Assembly: GCA_025353765.1 (NCBI GenBank)
Contig: JANXOD010000008.1
Location: 310,001 to 374,000 of the forward strand
Reading direction: 5' to 3'
Length of the DNA: 64,000 bases
From: Sphingobacteriales bacterium
GTDB lineage: Bacteria > Bacteroidota > Bacteroidia > Sphingobacteriales > Sphingobacteriaceae
This document shows positions 34,829 through 45,032 of the stretch, piece after piece. Under the pieces are notes generated by a model. The model was given only the letters and a program-made list of their open reading frames with translations. It ran no database searches and was not told the origin of the DNA. The position numbers were made by a program, and so were the translations under genes. Numbering within the stretch: position 1 is the stretch's first letter; each line of letters starts with the position of its first letter.

Positions 34829-35167
34829 TCATTTACCTGTTAGCTGCATATAAACTAAAACTACAGCAGCTACAGTCATCAAAATTAATGTAGTAAAGCC
34901 GAGAATATTAGAAGTTTTTTCATTTGTATATTCGCCCATTATTTTTTGTTATTGGAGATAGAAGAATGATCCCAATTAAAACTGGTGCGGTAAACCATAA
35001 AGAATAGCGGAATAGATTAAGGCTTTAATGGGCGAAATGCCAATATAATTTAATGATAATCCTAAAATGAGTGAAGCGGCTATAACTACATAAAATGCTT
35101 TTGCTTCATGAAATTCAAGCCATCCTTCCCAACTAAATGTTAAGAAATTTGCATGCGTGATACACAT
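34829..35167 (-). pseudogene. Decayed C-terminal fragment of an Nramp-type metal transporter
   Basis: Reading the minus strand, one frame gives AKAFYVVIAASLILGLSLNY then IGISPIKALIYSAILYG. A second frame continues TAPVLIGIILLSPITKNN. A third (from the ATG at 34939) gives KTSNILGFTTLILMTVAAVV. Joined, these match the last three helices of bacterial Nramp (MntH-like) transporters in order. At least two frameshifts separate them and the first two thirds of the gene are absent. This is a clear relic; no intact paralogue lies in the window. Confidence 0.75.
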
Positions 35168-35208
35168 GCTTAGCGAGTATTTAATTATCTAATTAAGATT
35201 AAAAGAAA

Positions 35209-35216
35209 TATATTTG
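35209..35216 (+). promoter_or_regulatory. Candidate -7 promoter element
   Basis: TATATTTG fits TAnnTTTG, 38 bases before the TTG start at 35254. Confidence 0.4.
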
Positions 35217-35253
35217 ATACAAAATAATTCAAACTAATCTTAATTAAAAACAA

Positions 35254-35805
35254 TTGAATCAGAAAGTATTTGATAGAAAAGCTGCACAACAATTCACTGT
35301 GGATAGCAGAAACAACAGTAAGACTGACCAGGAAATTTACAATGAACTTTCCCTGCAATATTCTAATAAAAAGGCAATTGCATTACTCATTACCGGAACA
35401 GTTACTCCCGAAAACAAGATTAAATATCAATCATACAATAATATTTTACTAGGCCTTCTAGGAATATCATTTGTGAACAAACTTCTCTATATTTTTATGT
35501 ATTCCATGCAAACCGGTCAAACTTGGGCGCTATTATTAATTTTTATTTTTCCACTGATAAATATTGCTTTCTTCTTTGGAATTAAAAGGTTTGAACCATC
35601 CATGTATAGATCACTTGGCATAATAGCAATTGTAGGTCTTTTAAACTCGTTTAAATCAAGTACAAATATAATTGAAGTTCTAATAAACCTTGCTTTATGT
35701 TGCTCAATAGCTGGGCTTGCCTTTTATCTTGACAAGAATATGCTTCCAAATTTTAGCCCCCAAAAGCTAAAGAAAGATATGAATGGAGAATATATACTAG
35801 TTTAA
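35254..35805 (+). CDS. Four-span membrane protein, 183 aa
   Basis: The soluble N-terminal segment (1-60) has QFTVDSRNNSKTDQEIYNEL. Four hydrophobic helices follow (about 63-82, 90-110, 121-133, 138-158) and a basic tail. The start is TTG 35254; no ATG gives the full N-terminal segment. Family not recognised, function unknown. A candidate promoter sits just upstream, so it starts its own transcript. Confidence 0.62.
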   Translation: MNQKVFDRKAAQQFTVDSRNNSKTDQEIYNELSLQYSNKKAIALLITGTVTPENKIKYQSYNNILLGLLGISFVNKLLYIFMYSMQTGQTWALLLIFIFPLINIAFFFGIKRFEPSMYRSLGIIAIVGLLNSFKSSTNIIEVLINLALCCSIAGLAFYLDKNMLPNFSPQKLKKDMNGEYILV

Positions 35806-35829
35806 ATTGACAAATATTAAAAAATAATT

Positions 35830-36684
35830 ATGGCCAATCAATTTCATCCTTGTTTATGGTTTGACGGACAAGCCAAAGCAGCCGCAGACTTCTATTGTTC
35901 CATTTTTAAAAATTCAAAAATAACAGCTGACACACCAATGGTTGTCACATTTGAATTAAATGGAAATAAATTTATGGGACTAAATGGAGGTGCGATGTTT
36001 AAAATTAATCCATCTATTTCATTGTTTGTAACATGCGAATCCATAAATGCAACAAATGAGTTATGGGAAAAACTAATTGTTGGGGGTAAAGCATTAATGT
36101 CAATAGATAAATATCCCTGGAGCGAAAGATATGGCTGGCTTCAAGATCAGTTTGGATTAACCTGGCAAATATCTATTGTAAACAATAAAGAAGACAAACA
36201 AAAAATAAAGCCTTCTATGTTGTTTACCAGCAATCATTTTGGTAAAGCGGAAGAAGCTATTCATTTTTACAGTTCTGTTTTCGATAATTCTTCGACAGAA
36301 GTGCTGATGCATTATCCAGCAGATGACAATAATGCAGGCAAAGTAATGTATTCGGAATTCAAATTGAATTATCAGGAGGTTATTGCAATGGATGGACCTG
36401 GAGTTCATGATTATACATTTAATGAAGCTGTCTCTTTTGTTGTGGATTGCGAAACACAAAAAGAAATTGACTACTACTGGAGCAAGCTAACTGAGGGTGG
36501 ACAAGAAAGCATGTGTGGATGGCTTAAAGATAAATTTGGTGTTTCCTGGCAAATTGTTCCTAAAATTCTTGGCAAATTAATGACAGATCCGGATAAAGCT
36601 CCAAGAGTAATGCAGGCTTTCTTGAAAATGAAAAAATTTGATATTGAAACATTACTTAATGCATTAAGTAAGAAGCATAACTGA
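35830..36684 (+). CDS. Tandem VOC/PhnB-like protein (3-demethylubiquinone-9 methyltransferase-like)
   Basis: Two vicinal-oxygen-chelate domains in tandem (about 5-118 and 124-265), each with the PhnB-type hallmarks: HPCLWFDGQAKAAADFYCSIF in the first, NHFGKAEEAIHFYSSVF in the second, and a closing GWLQDQFGLTWQI / GWLKDKFGVSWQIV. The family name in databases is misleading; enzyme activity has not been shown. Single gene. Confidence 0.88.
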   Translation: MANQFHPCLWFDGQAKAAADFYCSIFKNSKITADTPMVVTFELNGNKFMGLNGGAMFKINPSISLFVTCESINATNELWEKLIVGGKALMSIDKYPWSERYGWLQDQFGLTWQISIVNNKEDKQKIKPSMLFTSNHFGKAEEAIHFYSSVFDNSSTEVLMHYPADDNNAGKVMYSEFKLNYQEVIAMDGPGVHDYTFNEAVSFVVDCETQKEIDYYWSKLTEGGQESMCGWLKDKFGVSWQIVPKILGKLMTDPDKAPRVMQAFLKMKKFDIETLLNALSKKHN

Positions 36685-36822
36685 CATATGCGTTACACAA
36701 GCCTAAATAAAATAATTTATATTTATTATTAATTATATTTACAGTAGCGGGAAATATGCTGCTAATTACTCCTCACCAGCTTATAGGTGTCGATATGTTA
36801 TCATCTTAAAGTAACTCTACTA

Positions 36823-37782
36823 ATGACAAAAACAATTATTTTAACACAGAAAATTAATTTACAAAAAATACTCTCAATTGCCTTGACTTGCTCGCTTGGC
36901 TGGGTATTTACTTATTTGGCAACAAATATTTTCAGAGCATATGCTTATGGTTTATTCATATGGCTTCCTTTTGTTTTAGGTGCGATTTCTACCTTAATTT
37001 ATGCATACAAAAACCCAACAAGTAGAAAAGCACTTCGTAACAATGCCTATTTAACGCTATTAATTTTTTGTATTGGTCTTTTGTTATTTGCCTGGGAAGG
37101 GATTATTTGTTTAATAATGGCTGCGCCTATTGGTTTTATATTCACTTATTTAGGCTTTTTAGTTGGATACGGCTTATCTAAAAGCAAGGTTAACTACAGC
37201 ACACCAACTGCAATAATTTTATTAATGCTTTCTGTTCCTTCGTTAATGTCTTTTGAAGGCAGTATAAATACTAGTGACGATTTACGATCTGTTACAACAT
37301 CAATAAAAATTAATGCTTCATTAGAAACCGTGTGGGAAAATGTTATTGCATTCCCACAACTTAAAGAACCAACTGAATTTATTTTTAAAACAGGTATTGC
37401 TTACCCAATCAATGCAACCATTAGTGGACATGGAGTTGGTGCAGTTAGACATTGCAATTTTTCAACAGGAAGTTTTATAGAACCGATTACCATTTGGGAT
37501 GAGCCAAAACTTCTGAGGTTTTCAGTAGATGAGCAACCTGAAACAATGAAAGAGCTGAGTTTTTACGATATTCATCCAAACCATCTCCATGGTTATTGGA
37601 TTTCTAAGCGAGGGCAATTTAAATTAATTGCATTGCCTAACGGGCATACCTTGCTTGAAGGGACAACCTGGTATGTAAATAAAATAAAACCTGATTTTTA
37701 TTGGACAACCTGGAGTGACTATATTGTTCATGAAATACACAACAGAGTTTTAGAACATATAAAAGAACAGGCAGAACATTGA
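36823..37782 (+). CDS. Membrane protein with C-terminal SRPBCC-like domain
   Basis: Four N-terminal helices (about 15-155 overall) followed by a soluble domain (about 170-319) of the SRPBCC/polyketide-cyclase type, with TSIKINASLETVWENVIAFP and the closing LLEGTTWYVNKIKPDFYWTTW. The ATG at 36823 is preferred over GTG 36787. It probably binds a lipid or hydrophobic ligand at the membrane, inferred from the fold. Isolated gene. Confidence 0.75.
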   Translation: MTKTIILTQKINLQKILSIALTCSLGWVFTYLATNIFRAYAYGLFIWLPFVLGAISTLIYAYKNPTSRKALRNNAYLTLLIFCIGLLLFAWEGIICLIMAAPIGFIFTYLGFLVGYGLSKSKVNYSTPTAIILLMLSVPSLMSFEGSINTSDDLRSVTTSIKINASLETVWENVIAFPQLKEPTEFIFKTGIAYPINATISGHGVGAVRHCNFSTGSFIEPITIWDEPKLLRFSVDEQPETMKELSFYDIHPNHLHGYWISKRGQFKLIALPNGHTLLEGTTWYVNKIKPDFYWTTWSDYIVHEIHNRVLEHIKEQAEH

Positions 37783-37890
37783 GAATAAGATAAATACCGA
37801 TTGCTTTTCAATAAGTGCAAGCTCATATAGGCAAGGGTTTCATATTTCCATAAAGAAGTAACCATGGAAATTTTAGATTAATAAAAGGGT

Positions 37891-38280
37891 ATGATGGAAA
37901 CAAATAAAATTGATAACGTTGATAGTTATATTGCCCGTTTCTCAAAAGACACTCAGGAAATGTTAGAGCAGCTTCGGTTAACAATCAAAAAAGTTGCACC
38001 AGAAGCAGAAGAGGTGATAAGTTACCAAATGCCTGCATTTAAACTCCAGGGAATATTGGTATATTTTGCAGGATACAAAAATCATATTGGGCTTCACCCA
38101 AGAGCATCAGGAATTGAAGCATTTAAGAAAGAACTATCTATTTATAAAGGCGCAAAAGGTTCTGTTCAATTCCCACTTAAAAAACCTTTGCCATTAGACC
38201 TGATAAGCAGCATTGTGAAGTTCAGGGTAAAAGAAAATTTGGAAAAAGCGAAAGCAAAAAAGTTTAAGAGTTCTATATAA
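37891..38280 (+). CDS. DUF1801 (YdhG-like) protein
   Basis: 129 residues of the DUF1801 fold: DSYIARFSKDTQEMLEQLR, APEAEEVISYQMPAFK, LVYFAGYKNHIGLHP, and the FPLKKPLP block. The family is related to bacterial frataxin-like/iron-chaperone and YdhG proteins; the function is not settled. A second ATG at 37894 is equally possible. No operon partner. Confidence 0.9.
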   Translation: MMETNKIDNVDSYIARFSKDTQEMLEQLRLTIKKVAPEAEEVISYQMPAFKLQGILVYFAGYKNHIGLHPRASGIEAFKKELSIYKGAKGSVQFPLKKPLPLDLISSIVKFRVKENLEKAKAKKFKSSI

Positions 38281-38379
38281 ATGCAATAATTAATTTCAAT
38301 TAACCTTATTCCAAAAAAAAATACATTTTAGCTAATGTGTTATAAGCTATCCTCAAAGAAGGGATCTGTCGCAATATAA

Positions 38380-38991
38380 ATGAGAAATATAATTTTTATA
38401 TTACTTCTATCAGAAGTATTTTTTTTAGGTTTTAAATATCCTGAAAATAAGTCCGTTTTTAATTTAATATCAAATGATTCTACAGTAGAAAAACTTGCCA
38501 ATCAGGTAAATAAAGTAAAGAAATTGATCAGTACTAATTCTAAATACAATAAAGAAATTGCTTTTTTTATTGACATGAAAATTCTATCCGGGAAAAACAG
38601 ATTCTTTATTTATGACTTGAAAAACAATAAAATAGTGGATCAGGGTTTGGTTGCTCATGGTTCAGGTTCAGAAACTGAAATTGAAGGAAAACTGAAATTT
38701 AGCAATGTGAATAATTCGCTCTGCACTTCACTAGGAAAATATTATATAGGACATTATTATGAAGGTAGGTTTGGTAAAGCATATAAGTTATATGGGTTAG
38801 ATAAAACAAATAATAATGCTTTTGACAGGAATCTTGTTCTTCATAAATATTATGCAGTGCCTTATGAAGAACAAGATAAATCCATTTGTAATAGTTTGGG
38901 TTGTCCTATGGTGAATGAAAAATATTTTAAAAGAATAGAAGAGACAATTGACTATTCAAAAAGTAACATCATTTTAGATATTTATTATTAA
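38380..38991 (+). CDS. YkuD_2-type L,D-transpeptidase-like protein
   Basis: The N-terminal signal-like segment (MRNIIFILLLSEVFFLGF) implies export. The domain (about 60-195) belongs to the YkuD_2 family, with the catalytic-cysteine segment SLGCPMV (about 167-173) and a histidine in LVLHKYYAVP (about 145-154). Such proteins probably crosslink or modify peptidoglycan; the activity of this subfamily is not well tested. Confidence 0.87.
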   Translation: MRNIIFILLLSEVFFLGFKYPENKSVFNLISNDSTVEKLANQVNKVKKLISTNSKYNKEIAFFIDMKILSGKNRFFIYDLKNNKIVDQGLVAHGSGSETEIEGKLKFSNVNNSLCTSLGKYYIGHYYEGRFGKAYKLYGLDKTNNNAFDRNLVLHKYYAVPYEEQDKSICNSLGCPMVNEKYFKRIEETIDYSKSNIILDIYY

Positions 38992-38995
38992 ATGC

Positions 38996-39433
38996 TTATT
39001 TTAAAGAGGGTTCTAAATATTCTTTTAAGGCAATATGAATAATATGATTCCAACCTTCTATAAAATTAGTTATTGCAAAATCAGGGTTTTCTTTCGGAAA
39101 TGTTTCTATTCCTGTATGCGTTAGTTTTAATAATGTTTTATTTCCTTGGTTAAACAGTTCAAATGTTACAAATGAATTGCCTCCATAACCATCATAGCGC
39201 CAGCTATAGGTAAGTTTTTTTTCAGGAACTACTTCTGTTATTTCGCATAAATGCAAGAATTGTTTATAAGGTTCTTCTCCTGCAAGAAACTGAAACTTAA
39301 AACCTGCTTCTGCTTTAAATTCTGCAAGGTCAAAGTACCATATCTTCATTTCATTTTTGTCGGTAATTGCTTTCCAAGTTTTTGAAATTGGGGCATTAAA
39401 TAGTTGTTCTACAATAATGGTGTTATTTTCCAT
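38996..39433 (-). CDS. AHSA1-like SRPBCC domain protein
   Basis: 145-aa START-like fold: VEQLFNAPISKTWKAITDKNEMKIWY at the N terminus and the closing EGWNHIIHIALKEYL match the AHA1/AHSA1 group. Single-domain members are ligand-binding proteins of uncertain role in Bacteroidota. Convergent with the YkuD_2 gene, only four bases between their stops. Confidence 0.87.
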   Translation of the reverse strand: MENNTIIVEQLFNAPISKTWKAITDKNEMKIWYFDLAEFKAEAGFKFQFLAGEEPYKQFLHLCEITEVVPEKKLTYSWRYDGYGGNSFVTFELFNQGNKTLLKLTHTGIETFPKENPDFAITNFIEGWNHIIHIALKEYLEPSLK

Positions 39434-39560
39434 TTTCTATTTATTTTTTAAATAACATTTTCTAAAAACCAATATATCAAAAAATTTAGTAACTAATCTA
39501 AACAATGGTAAGACAGGGATTAGAATAAAAACCGTACCTTGATAAAACATACAATTACCT

Positions 39561-41981
39561 ATGCCACGTTGGACGAAAATCAGTTTAAAAATTACAGGGA
39601 TATTACTGGGACTTATTCTTACATTATGGATGGGTGTAGCAGCTTATATTCAGTTTCATAAAAAGGAACTACTGCAATCTATTACCGCCCAGCTTAATGA
39701 AAATTTAAATGGTACACTAACCATAAAAAGTATGGAGCCAGCTTTAATACGTGGTTTCCCGGGAATATCTGTATCGCTTAAAGATGTATTGTTACGTGAT
39801 AGTTTATGGGATAAACACCATCACGATTTATTGCAGGCTAAAGATGTATCTGTAGCAGTAGATGTATTTTCTATTATTACAGGTTCTCCAACAATTAAAA
39901 ATCTAAGCATAAATGATGGAAAAATCTATCTTTTTACAGATAGTAATGGCTATAGCAATACCAATATTTTTAAGAAGACTGTTTCACAAGGGAAAGAAAG
40001 TGGCAGCCGGAAAAAAATCAATCGCATTTACCTAAATAATGTGAGAGTAATCATCGAAAATAAATCGAGGTTTAAATTGTTTGATTTTACCGTTAATCAT
40101 TTTCTTGGCAAAATCAAGTATAACAGTACAGGCTGGTCGGCCATTGTTAATATTCGTACTTTAGTAAATAGCTTGGCTTTTAATACCCAAAAAGGTAGTT
40201 TTTTAAAGAATAAAAATTTCAATACAAGTTTAAAACTGACTTTTGATAATCCAAAAAAATTGCTTAGTGTTCCTTTACAAAATGTTAAAATAGACAATGA
40301 TAAACTACAATTGGGTGGAAATTTTTCGTTTGCCAAAAACTCATCTGATTTTAATCTGGATGTAAATGTACCCGATATTACGTTAAACAATATATCATCT
40401 TTATTACCCCAAAATATAGAATCTATACTTCAAGAATATAAACTAGAAAAATCATTTGCGGCTCAGGCTAATATCAAAGGGCAGTTAAAAGGCAGTGGAG
40501 ATCCTTTGATAAGAGTATATATGCAAGTAAAAGATAATACTCTAACTGGCAGAGGTGAAACTATTGAAAATTGCTATTTTAATGCCTCTTTTAACAACGA
40601 GGTTATGGCAGGACAACCCCGAACAGATCCTAACTCGGCTGTTAGTTTTTATCAAATGAAAGGTACTTGGTATGATATTCCTTTTAAAGCCGATTCAATA
40701 AAAATAACAAATCTTCAACTCCCAATTTTAGCAGGTAAGTTTATTGCCGATTTTCCACTTGTTAAACTAAATCCAATTACAGGTAGTGAGACCTTTTTAT
40801 TTAATACCGGAACAGCACGTTTGAATTTAATTTACCAAGCTCCCTTCAATCCGGAAGATAAAAGCCGACACTTTATTAATGGAACAATCCAAGTAAAAAA
40901 TGCGGCAGTAACTTACCAACCAAGAAATTTATCTTTTAAAAATGTAAAAGTAAAATTAGATTTTCGAGGACAAGATCTTTTTCTGGAAGATATGCAGGTT
41001 CAAAGTGGAAATAGTTTATTGCAAATGGAAGGTTCGTTAAAAAACTTTTCAAATCTGTATTATACTGATCCTCAAAAAATGCTTTTAGACTGGAATATTA
41101 AAAGTCATCAATTAAACTTAGGTGAATTTTTATCATTTCTTGGGAAGAGAAAAAGCAGTATAAATACGGCAAGTTCAAGTAAGCAACTAAATAAAACTTC
41201 CCGGCAACTAGATCGTATGCTTGATCAGGCTAGTGTACATATTAAATTAAATGTAGATCGTTTGATTTATAGAAGATTTGTAGCCAAAAATGCAATTGCT
41301 GATATCGCCTTAAAACAACCCGGGATCAGCATAAATAATGTCAGTTTAAATCATGCGGGTGGAAGCCTGAAATTAAACGGTACTATCGATCAGTCTGGAA
41401 GTTTAAATCAGGTTAATGTAAACACTACTATTTCAAATGCTAATATTCAGCAACTATTTTATGCTTTTAATAATTTTGGGCAGAATACCTTAACCTCCCA
41501 AAATTTAAGCGGATCTTTTAATGCGGTTACCCATGTTTCCGGAGCAATAACAAAGAATGGAGAGCTTGTTTCAAGATCCCTGCATGGAACAGTAGGTTTT
41601 AATTTAAGAGATGGAGCTTTAATAAATTTTGAACCGATGCGCAAAATTGGTGCTTTTGCATTTCCCAATCGTAACTTCTCAAACATTACATTTAAAAATC
41701 TGAAGAATACATTGAATATTCAGGGCAATTATATAACTATTCCTACTATGCAAATTGAATCCAGCGTTTTAAATATTTTTCTGGGAGGTGTATATGGATT
41801 TTCTTCAGGTACAAACATTGCCATGCAAATTCCATTAAGAAATCCAAAAAATGATGAACCGATTTTGGATAAACAAGAAAAAGAAAAGCGGGCCAAAAAG
41901 GGTATTATAATAAATTTACGGGCAGTAGATGATGGTACCGGCAAAGTGAAGTTCAAGCTTGGCAAAGGAAAGCAGAACTAA
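39561..41981 (+). CDS. AsmA-like protein, 806 aa
   Basis: N-terminal membrane span (about 7-28), then a very long beta-rich region as in AsmA/TamB-type proteins: an early ESMEPALIRGFPGISVSLKDVLLRD-type segment and a C-terminal AsmA_2-like region (about 600-780) ending with a conserved GGVYGFSSGTNIAMQIPLRNP. Members shape phospholipid transport or outer-membrane assembly across the periplasm (family knowledge). Monocistronic. Confidence 0.88.
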   Translation: MPRWTKISLKITGILLGLILTLWMGVAAYIQFHKKELLQSITAQLNENLNGTLTIKSMEPALIRGFPGISVSLKDVLLRDSLWDKHHHDLLQAKDVSVAVDVFSIITGSPTIKNLSINDGKIYLFTDSNGYSNTNIFKKTVSQGKESGSRKKINRIYLNNVRVIIENKSRFKLFDFTVNHFLGKIKYNSTGWSAIVNIRTLVNSLAFNTQKGSFLKNKNFNTSLKLTFDNPKKLLSVPLQNVKIDNDKLQLGGNFSFAKNSSDFNLDVNVPDITLNNISSLLPQNIESILQEYKLEKSFAAQANIKGQLKGSGDPLIRVYMQVKDNTLTGRGETIENCYFNASFNNEVMAGQPRTDPNSAVSFYQMKGTWYDIPFKADSIKITNLQLPILAGKFIADFPLVKLNPITGSETFLFNTGTARLNLIYQAPFNPEDKSRHFINGTIQVKNAAVTYQPRNLSFKNVKVKLDFRGQDLFLEDMQVQSGNSLLQMEGSLKNFSNLYYTDPQKMLLDWNIKSHQLNLGEFLSFLGKRKSSINTASSSKQLNKTSRQLDRMLDQASVHIKLNVDRLIYRRFVAKNAIADIALKQPGISINNVSLNHAGGSLKLNGTIDQSGSLNQVNVNTTISNANIQQLFYAFNNFGQNTLTSQNLSGSFNAVTHVSGAITKNGELVSRSLHGTVGFNLRDGALINFEPMRKIGAFAFPNRNFSNITFKNLKNTLNIQGNYITIPTMQIESSVLNIFLGGVYGFSSGTNIAMQIPLRNPKNDEPILDKQEKEKRAKKGIIINLRAVDDGTGKVKFKLGKGKQN

Positions 41982-42333
41982 ATATTTCTTTTGACTCATT
42001 ATTAAAAAGCACTTTCAATATATTTTAACTACTCTTTTTATTAATGAATTTAAATACTTTACAAAAGTATTCCACATTATAGAATTATATAATATCATTT
42101 TCTCTTATACATATAGCCTATCAAATTCCTGCATACCCAATATTTAAGGTAACCAATAATTACTTTAACTGGTACTTCTGATTTATTGTTAATAAAAATT
42201 TAATGAATAAAATTAATTGTGTAACAATAGTGTTACCAATACACTTATCTTTAATATTTCTAATGTAGAACCAAAAATAAATTTTATTAAAATTGATCAA
42301 CCTCTTATTTACTAACCATTTAAACCCCCTTTT
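41982..42333. other. 352-base intergenic region before the amylase gene
   Basis: AT-rich, no gene supported. The only feature that stands out is an inverted repeat GTAAC-N6-GTTAC at 42221-42236, about 98 bases upstream of the amylase start, which could be a regulator site. No clear TAnnTTTG element is visible. Confidence 0.4.
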
Positions 42334-43743
42334 ATGAAAAAACTAATTTACTTTTTAGCCAAAGCATTTTTTTGTTTAATCTTAGTATTCACTTTTTCTC
42401 AGTGTAAAAAAGAGAAGGCTAGTACAACAGAAAACCCTTCTGAAATTTCTGCTTATCAAAAAGGTAAGCCCTTTACTACCAGTGCAGCAACCGGAGCTGG
42501 CGGTGGAATTTTAATGCAGGCTTTTTATTGGGATGTACCTGCAGGCGGAACTTGGTATAATACAGTAAAAGCAAAAGTACCTGCCTGGAATAGCGTTGGA
42601 ATTACTGCTATGTGGCTACCCCCTGTAAGTAAAGCAGATAATGGTGGTTTAAGCATGGGCTACGATCCCTTTGACTATTTTGATTTTGGCGACTTCAATC
42701 AACATGGTTCTACCGAAACCAGGTTTGGTTCTAAAACAGAATTAACCGCTTTAATTACTGCAGCCCATGCCAATACTATCCAAGTATATGCAGATATGGT
42801 ACTTAATCATAACAGCGGAGGAGCTTCAGAAGCAAACCCCTATACAGGCGGTAATACCTGGACTAAATTTACACCGGCTTCAGGTAAATTTTTAAGAAGT
42901 TATAGTGATTTTCATCCCAATAATATACACTCTTCCGATGCTGGTGTATTTGGAGGCATGCCAGATCTTTGCCATGATCAGGCTAATGTTTCCATTTGGT
43001 TATGGAATAGTGCATCAGCTGTATCAAAATATTATAAAAATACGATGAAGTTTGACGGCTTCCGGTTTGATTATGTGAAGGGTTTTGCTCCATGGGTTGT
43101 CAGTGGGTTTATGAACAGTGTTCCCGGTTCTTTTGCCGTTGGAGAATTATGGGATAGCAATGTAGATGTCTTAAATAATTGGGTAGTTGCAACTGGTAAT
43201 ACCTCTTCTGCTTTCGATTTTGCCTGCTATTATAAAATGCAGGATGCTTTTAACGGTAATGATCTTAATAATTTAAGTGCAGATATGTTACTTAAAAGAA
43301 ATCCAACTAAAGCAGTTACATTTGTTACCAATCATGATACTGATGTGATAACAGGCGGCCGCAAATTACTTGCTTATGCCTATATTATGACTGCTGAAGG
43401 GTATCCTAGTGTATTCTATCGTGATTATGAAGAATGGTTAGATAAAGCTAAAATGAATAATCTTTTCTGGATACACAGAACTTTAGCTGTAGGAAACACG
43501 ACTTATTTATATACTGATAATGATGAGTATATCGCCAAAAGAAATGGTACGCCAGGCTTAATTGTGTATATCAATAACTCAGACTTTTGGCAAGAACGAT
43601 GGATTCAAACCAATTGGGCTAATACTGCTATTAAAGATTATACAGGAAACTCTGGCTGGATCCCCACTACACAAGGAGATTCATGGGTAAAAATTCAGGC
43701 TCCGCCACATGGTTATACCGTTTGGTCTAAAACTGGATATTAG
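42334..43743 (+). CDS. GH13 alpha-amylase lipoprotein
   Basis: Cuts alpha-1,4-glucans at the cell surface or in the periplasm. The signal has lipobox Cys24 (FTFSQC). The catalytic (beta/alpha)8 barrel has region I DMVLNH (154-159), nucleophile D246 in GFRFDYVK, acid/base E271 in GELWD, and D335 in NHDTD. The order and spacing fit GH13 enzymes of the maltotetraohydrolase/GH13_5 type, but the subfamily is uncertain. A C-terminal beta domain (about 390-469) follows. No SusC/SusD pair is nearby, so it is not part of a classical starch locus. Confidence 0.92.
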   Translation: MKKLIYFLAKAFFCLILVFTFSQCKKEKASTTENPSEISAYQKGKPFTTSAATGAGGGILMQAFYWDVPAGGTWYNTVKAKVPAWNSVGITAMWLPPVSKADNGGLSMGYDPFDYFDFGDFNQHGSTETRFGSKTELTALITAAHANTIQVYADMVLNHNSGGASEANPYTGGNTWTKFTPASGKFLRSYSDFHPNNIHSSDAGVFGGMPDLCHDQANVSIWLWNSASAVSKYYKNTMKFDGFRFDYVKGFAPWVVSGFMNSVPGSFAVGELWDSNVDVLNNWVVATGNTSSAFDFACYYKMQDAFNGNDLNNLSADMLLKRNPTKAVTFVTNHDTDVITGGRKLLAYAYIMTAEGYPSVFYRDYEEWLDKAKMNNLFWIHRTLAVGNTTYLYTDNDEYIAKRNGTPGLIVYINNSDFWQERWIQTNWANTAIKDYTGNSGWIPTTQGDSWVKIQAPPHGYTVWSKTGY

Positions 43744-43902
43744 TATTAGCCTGATTTGCAGGAACAGATTTGGGCGTTGGGGTGGGCTTCGTTACAATCT
43801 TTTTGCAAAAAGGCAAAAAGGATTTTCACTACAATCCCTAACTCAAAAACTTATTTACTCCAACATTTGTGATGGGTGTAAATCATAAACTGATGAATAA
43901 AG

Positions 43903-43930
43903 AAGCCTTTATAAGGCTTTTTTATTTTTA
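43903..43930 (+). terminator. Rho-independent terminator after the amylase gene
   Basis: AAGCC (43903-43907), 7-base loop, GGCTT (43915-43919), then a T-rich run. It lies about 160 bases after the amylase stop and 20 bases before the next gene. Confidence 0.7.
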
Positions 43931-43949
43931 ACGCAAAAATATATTCAGT

Positions 43950-44942
43950 ATGAGAATATCCTCATTGATCTTTTGCTCATTATTTTTTTTACAGGTTAGC
44001 TGTAATAATCATGAAGAATCTAAATATGATGGCAAGGAAATACATTATAAATTAACAACTGTAAAATCTCCATTTTTAGAAGCGAAAGCAGAACTTGTAG
44101 GAATTGTTAAAAGCCAGGAATTAATAGCAGAAGTACAGTTTTTCAATCCGGGAACAGAAGATATTTTTATTAACGATGTAAGCATGTCTACTTCAGACGG
44201 ATTGCGTTCTTTACCACTAAACGAAATTGCAGCTCCGGTTTTAGTAGCTCCGAGCAAGTCTGCTAATTTAGCATTACGGTTTAATCCATATAATGATGTA
44301 AGCCACTATAGTAACAAGGATAAAAAGGGATCATTTAAATCCAGCTATAATCTTATTATTAATTATACCAAAGCGGAAAGAGAAAATTTAATAGGTTTAG
44401 TTTTACCTACAACACTTTCTGAGAGTGAATATAAAATATACGAACAACAATATAAAAAAGGCCTGATAAGGTTTTCATTTGATCAAAATAGTGGGTTTTC
44501 TCAAAAGCAAAGAGAATATTTGCAAAACTTCCCATTTATCTCTAAACCTGCTTTTATTGATATAAGTGAACAGCAAATCTCTATTTCCGGATTGAGTTTG
44601 CAATTAAAATGTATACAAAATAAAGATAGTGTGTATACAGAACTCTTAGTCATCAATCATGCTAACTTTCCTCTAATCATTAATAAAGATTCATTAGATC
44701 TTTCTTATAAGGGAGATTTAACAAATGCAAGTCCCCAGGAAATTTTATTGAACAAGGTATCAGGCCCCAGAAGCGAAAATACTATTATAGAGAAAGGAGA
44801 CAGAGTAGTAATTAATTTTAGTAAATATTTAAAATATGCAGATAGAGAAAAGCTGTATCTGTCCTTAAAAAATGTATTTATTCTTCCCAATGATAAACCT
44901 TTATTTTGTGATGGTGTTTTATTAAAGGTTTCTTTACCATAA
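43950..44942 (+). CDS. Lipoprotein of unknown function, 330 aa
   Basis: Lipoprotein signal MRISSLIFCSLFFLQVSC (C18). The remainder looks like two beta-sandwich modules (about 45-150 and 205-325), each with FFNPGTEDIFINDVSM-like and VINHANFPLIINKDSLDL-like blocks, suggesting a duplicated domain. No enzymatic motif. The role is unknown; it lies between the amylase and tsaC genes with no sign of shared function. Confidence 0.7.
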   Translation: MRISSLIFCSLFFLQVSCNNHEESKYDGKEIHYKLTTVKSPFLEAKAELVGIVKSQELIAEVQFFNPGTEDIFINDVSMSTSDGLRSLPLNEIAAPVLVAPSKSANLALRFNPYNDVSHYSNKDKKGSFKSSYNLIINYTKAERENLIGLVLPTTLSESEYKIYEQQYKKGLIRFSFDQNSGFSQKQREYLQNFPFISKPAFIDISEQQISISGLSLQLKCIQNKDSVYTELLVINHANFPLIINKDSLDLSYKGDLTNASPQEILLNKVSGPRSENTIIEKGDRVVINFSKYLKYADREKLYLSLKNVFILPNDKPLFCDGVLLKVSLP

Positions 44943-45032
44943 GCTTCTAAATATTATATACTCTTCTTGCCTATCCATTAAGTATTTGATCTATATATAA
45001 AGTTCGTCGCCTAATCTATCTATATTTGATTT

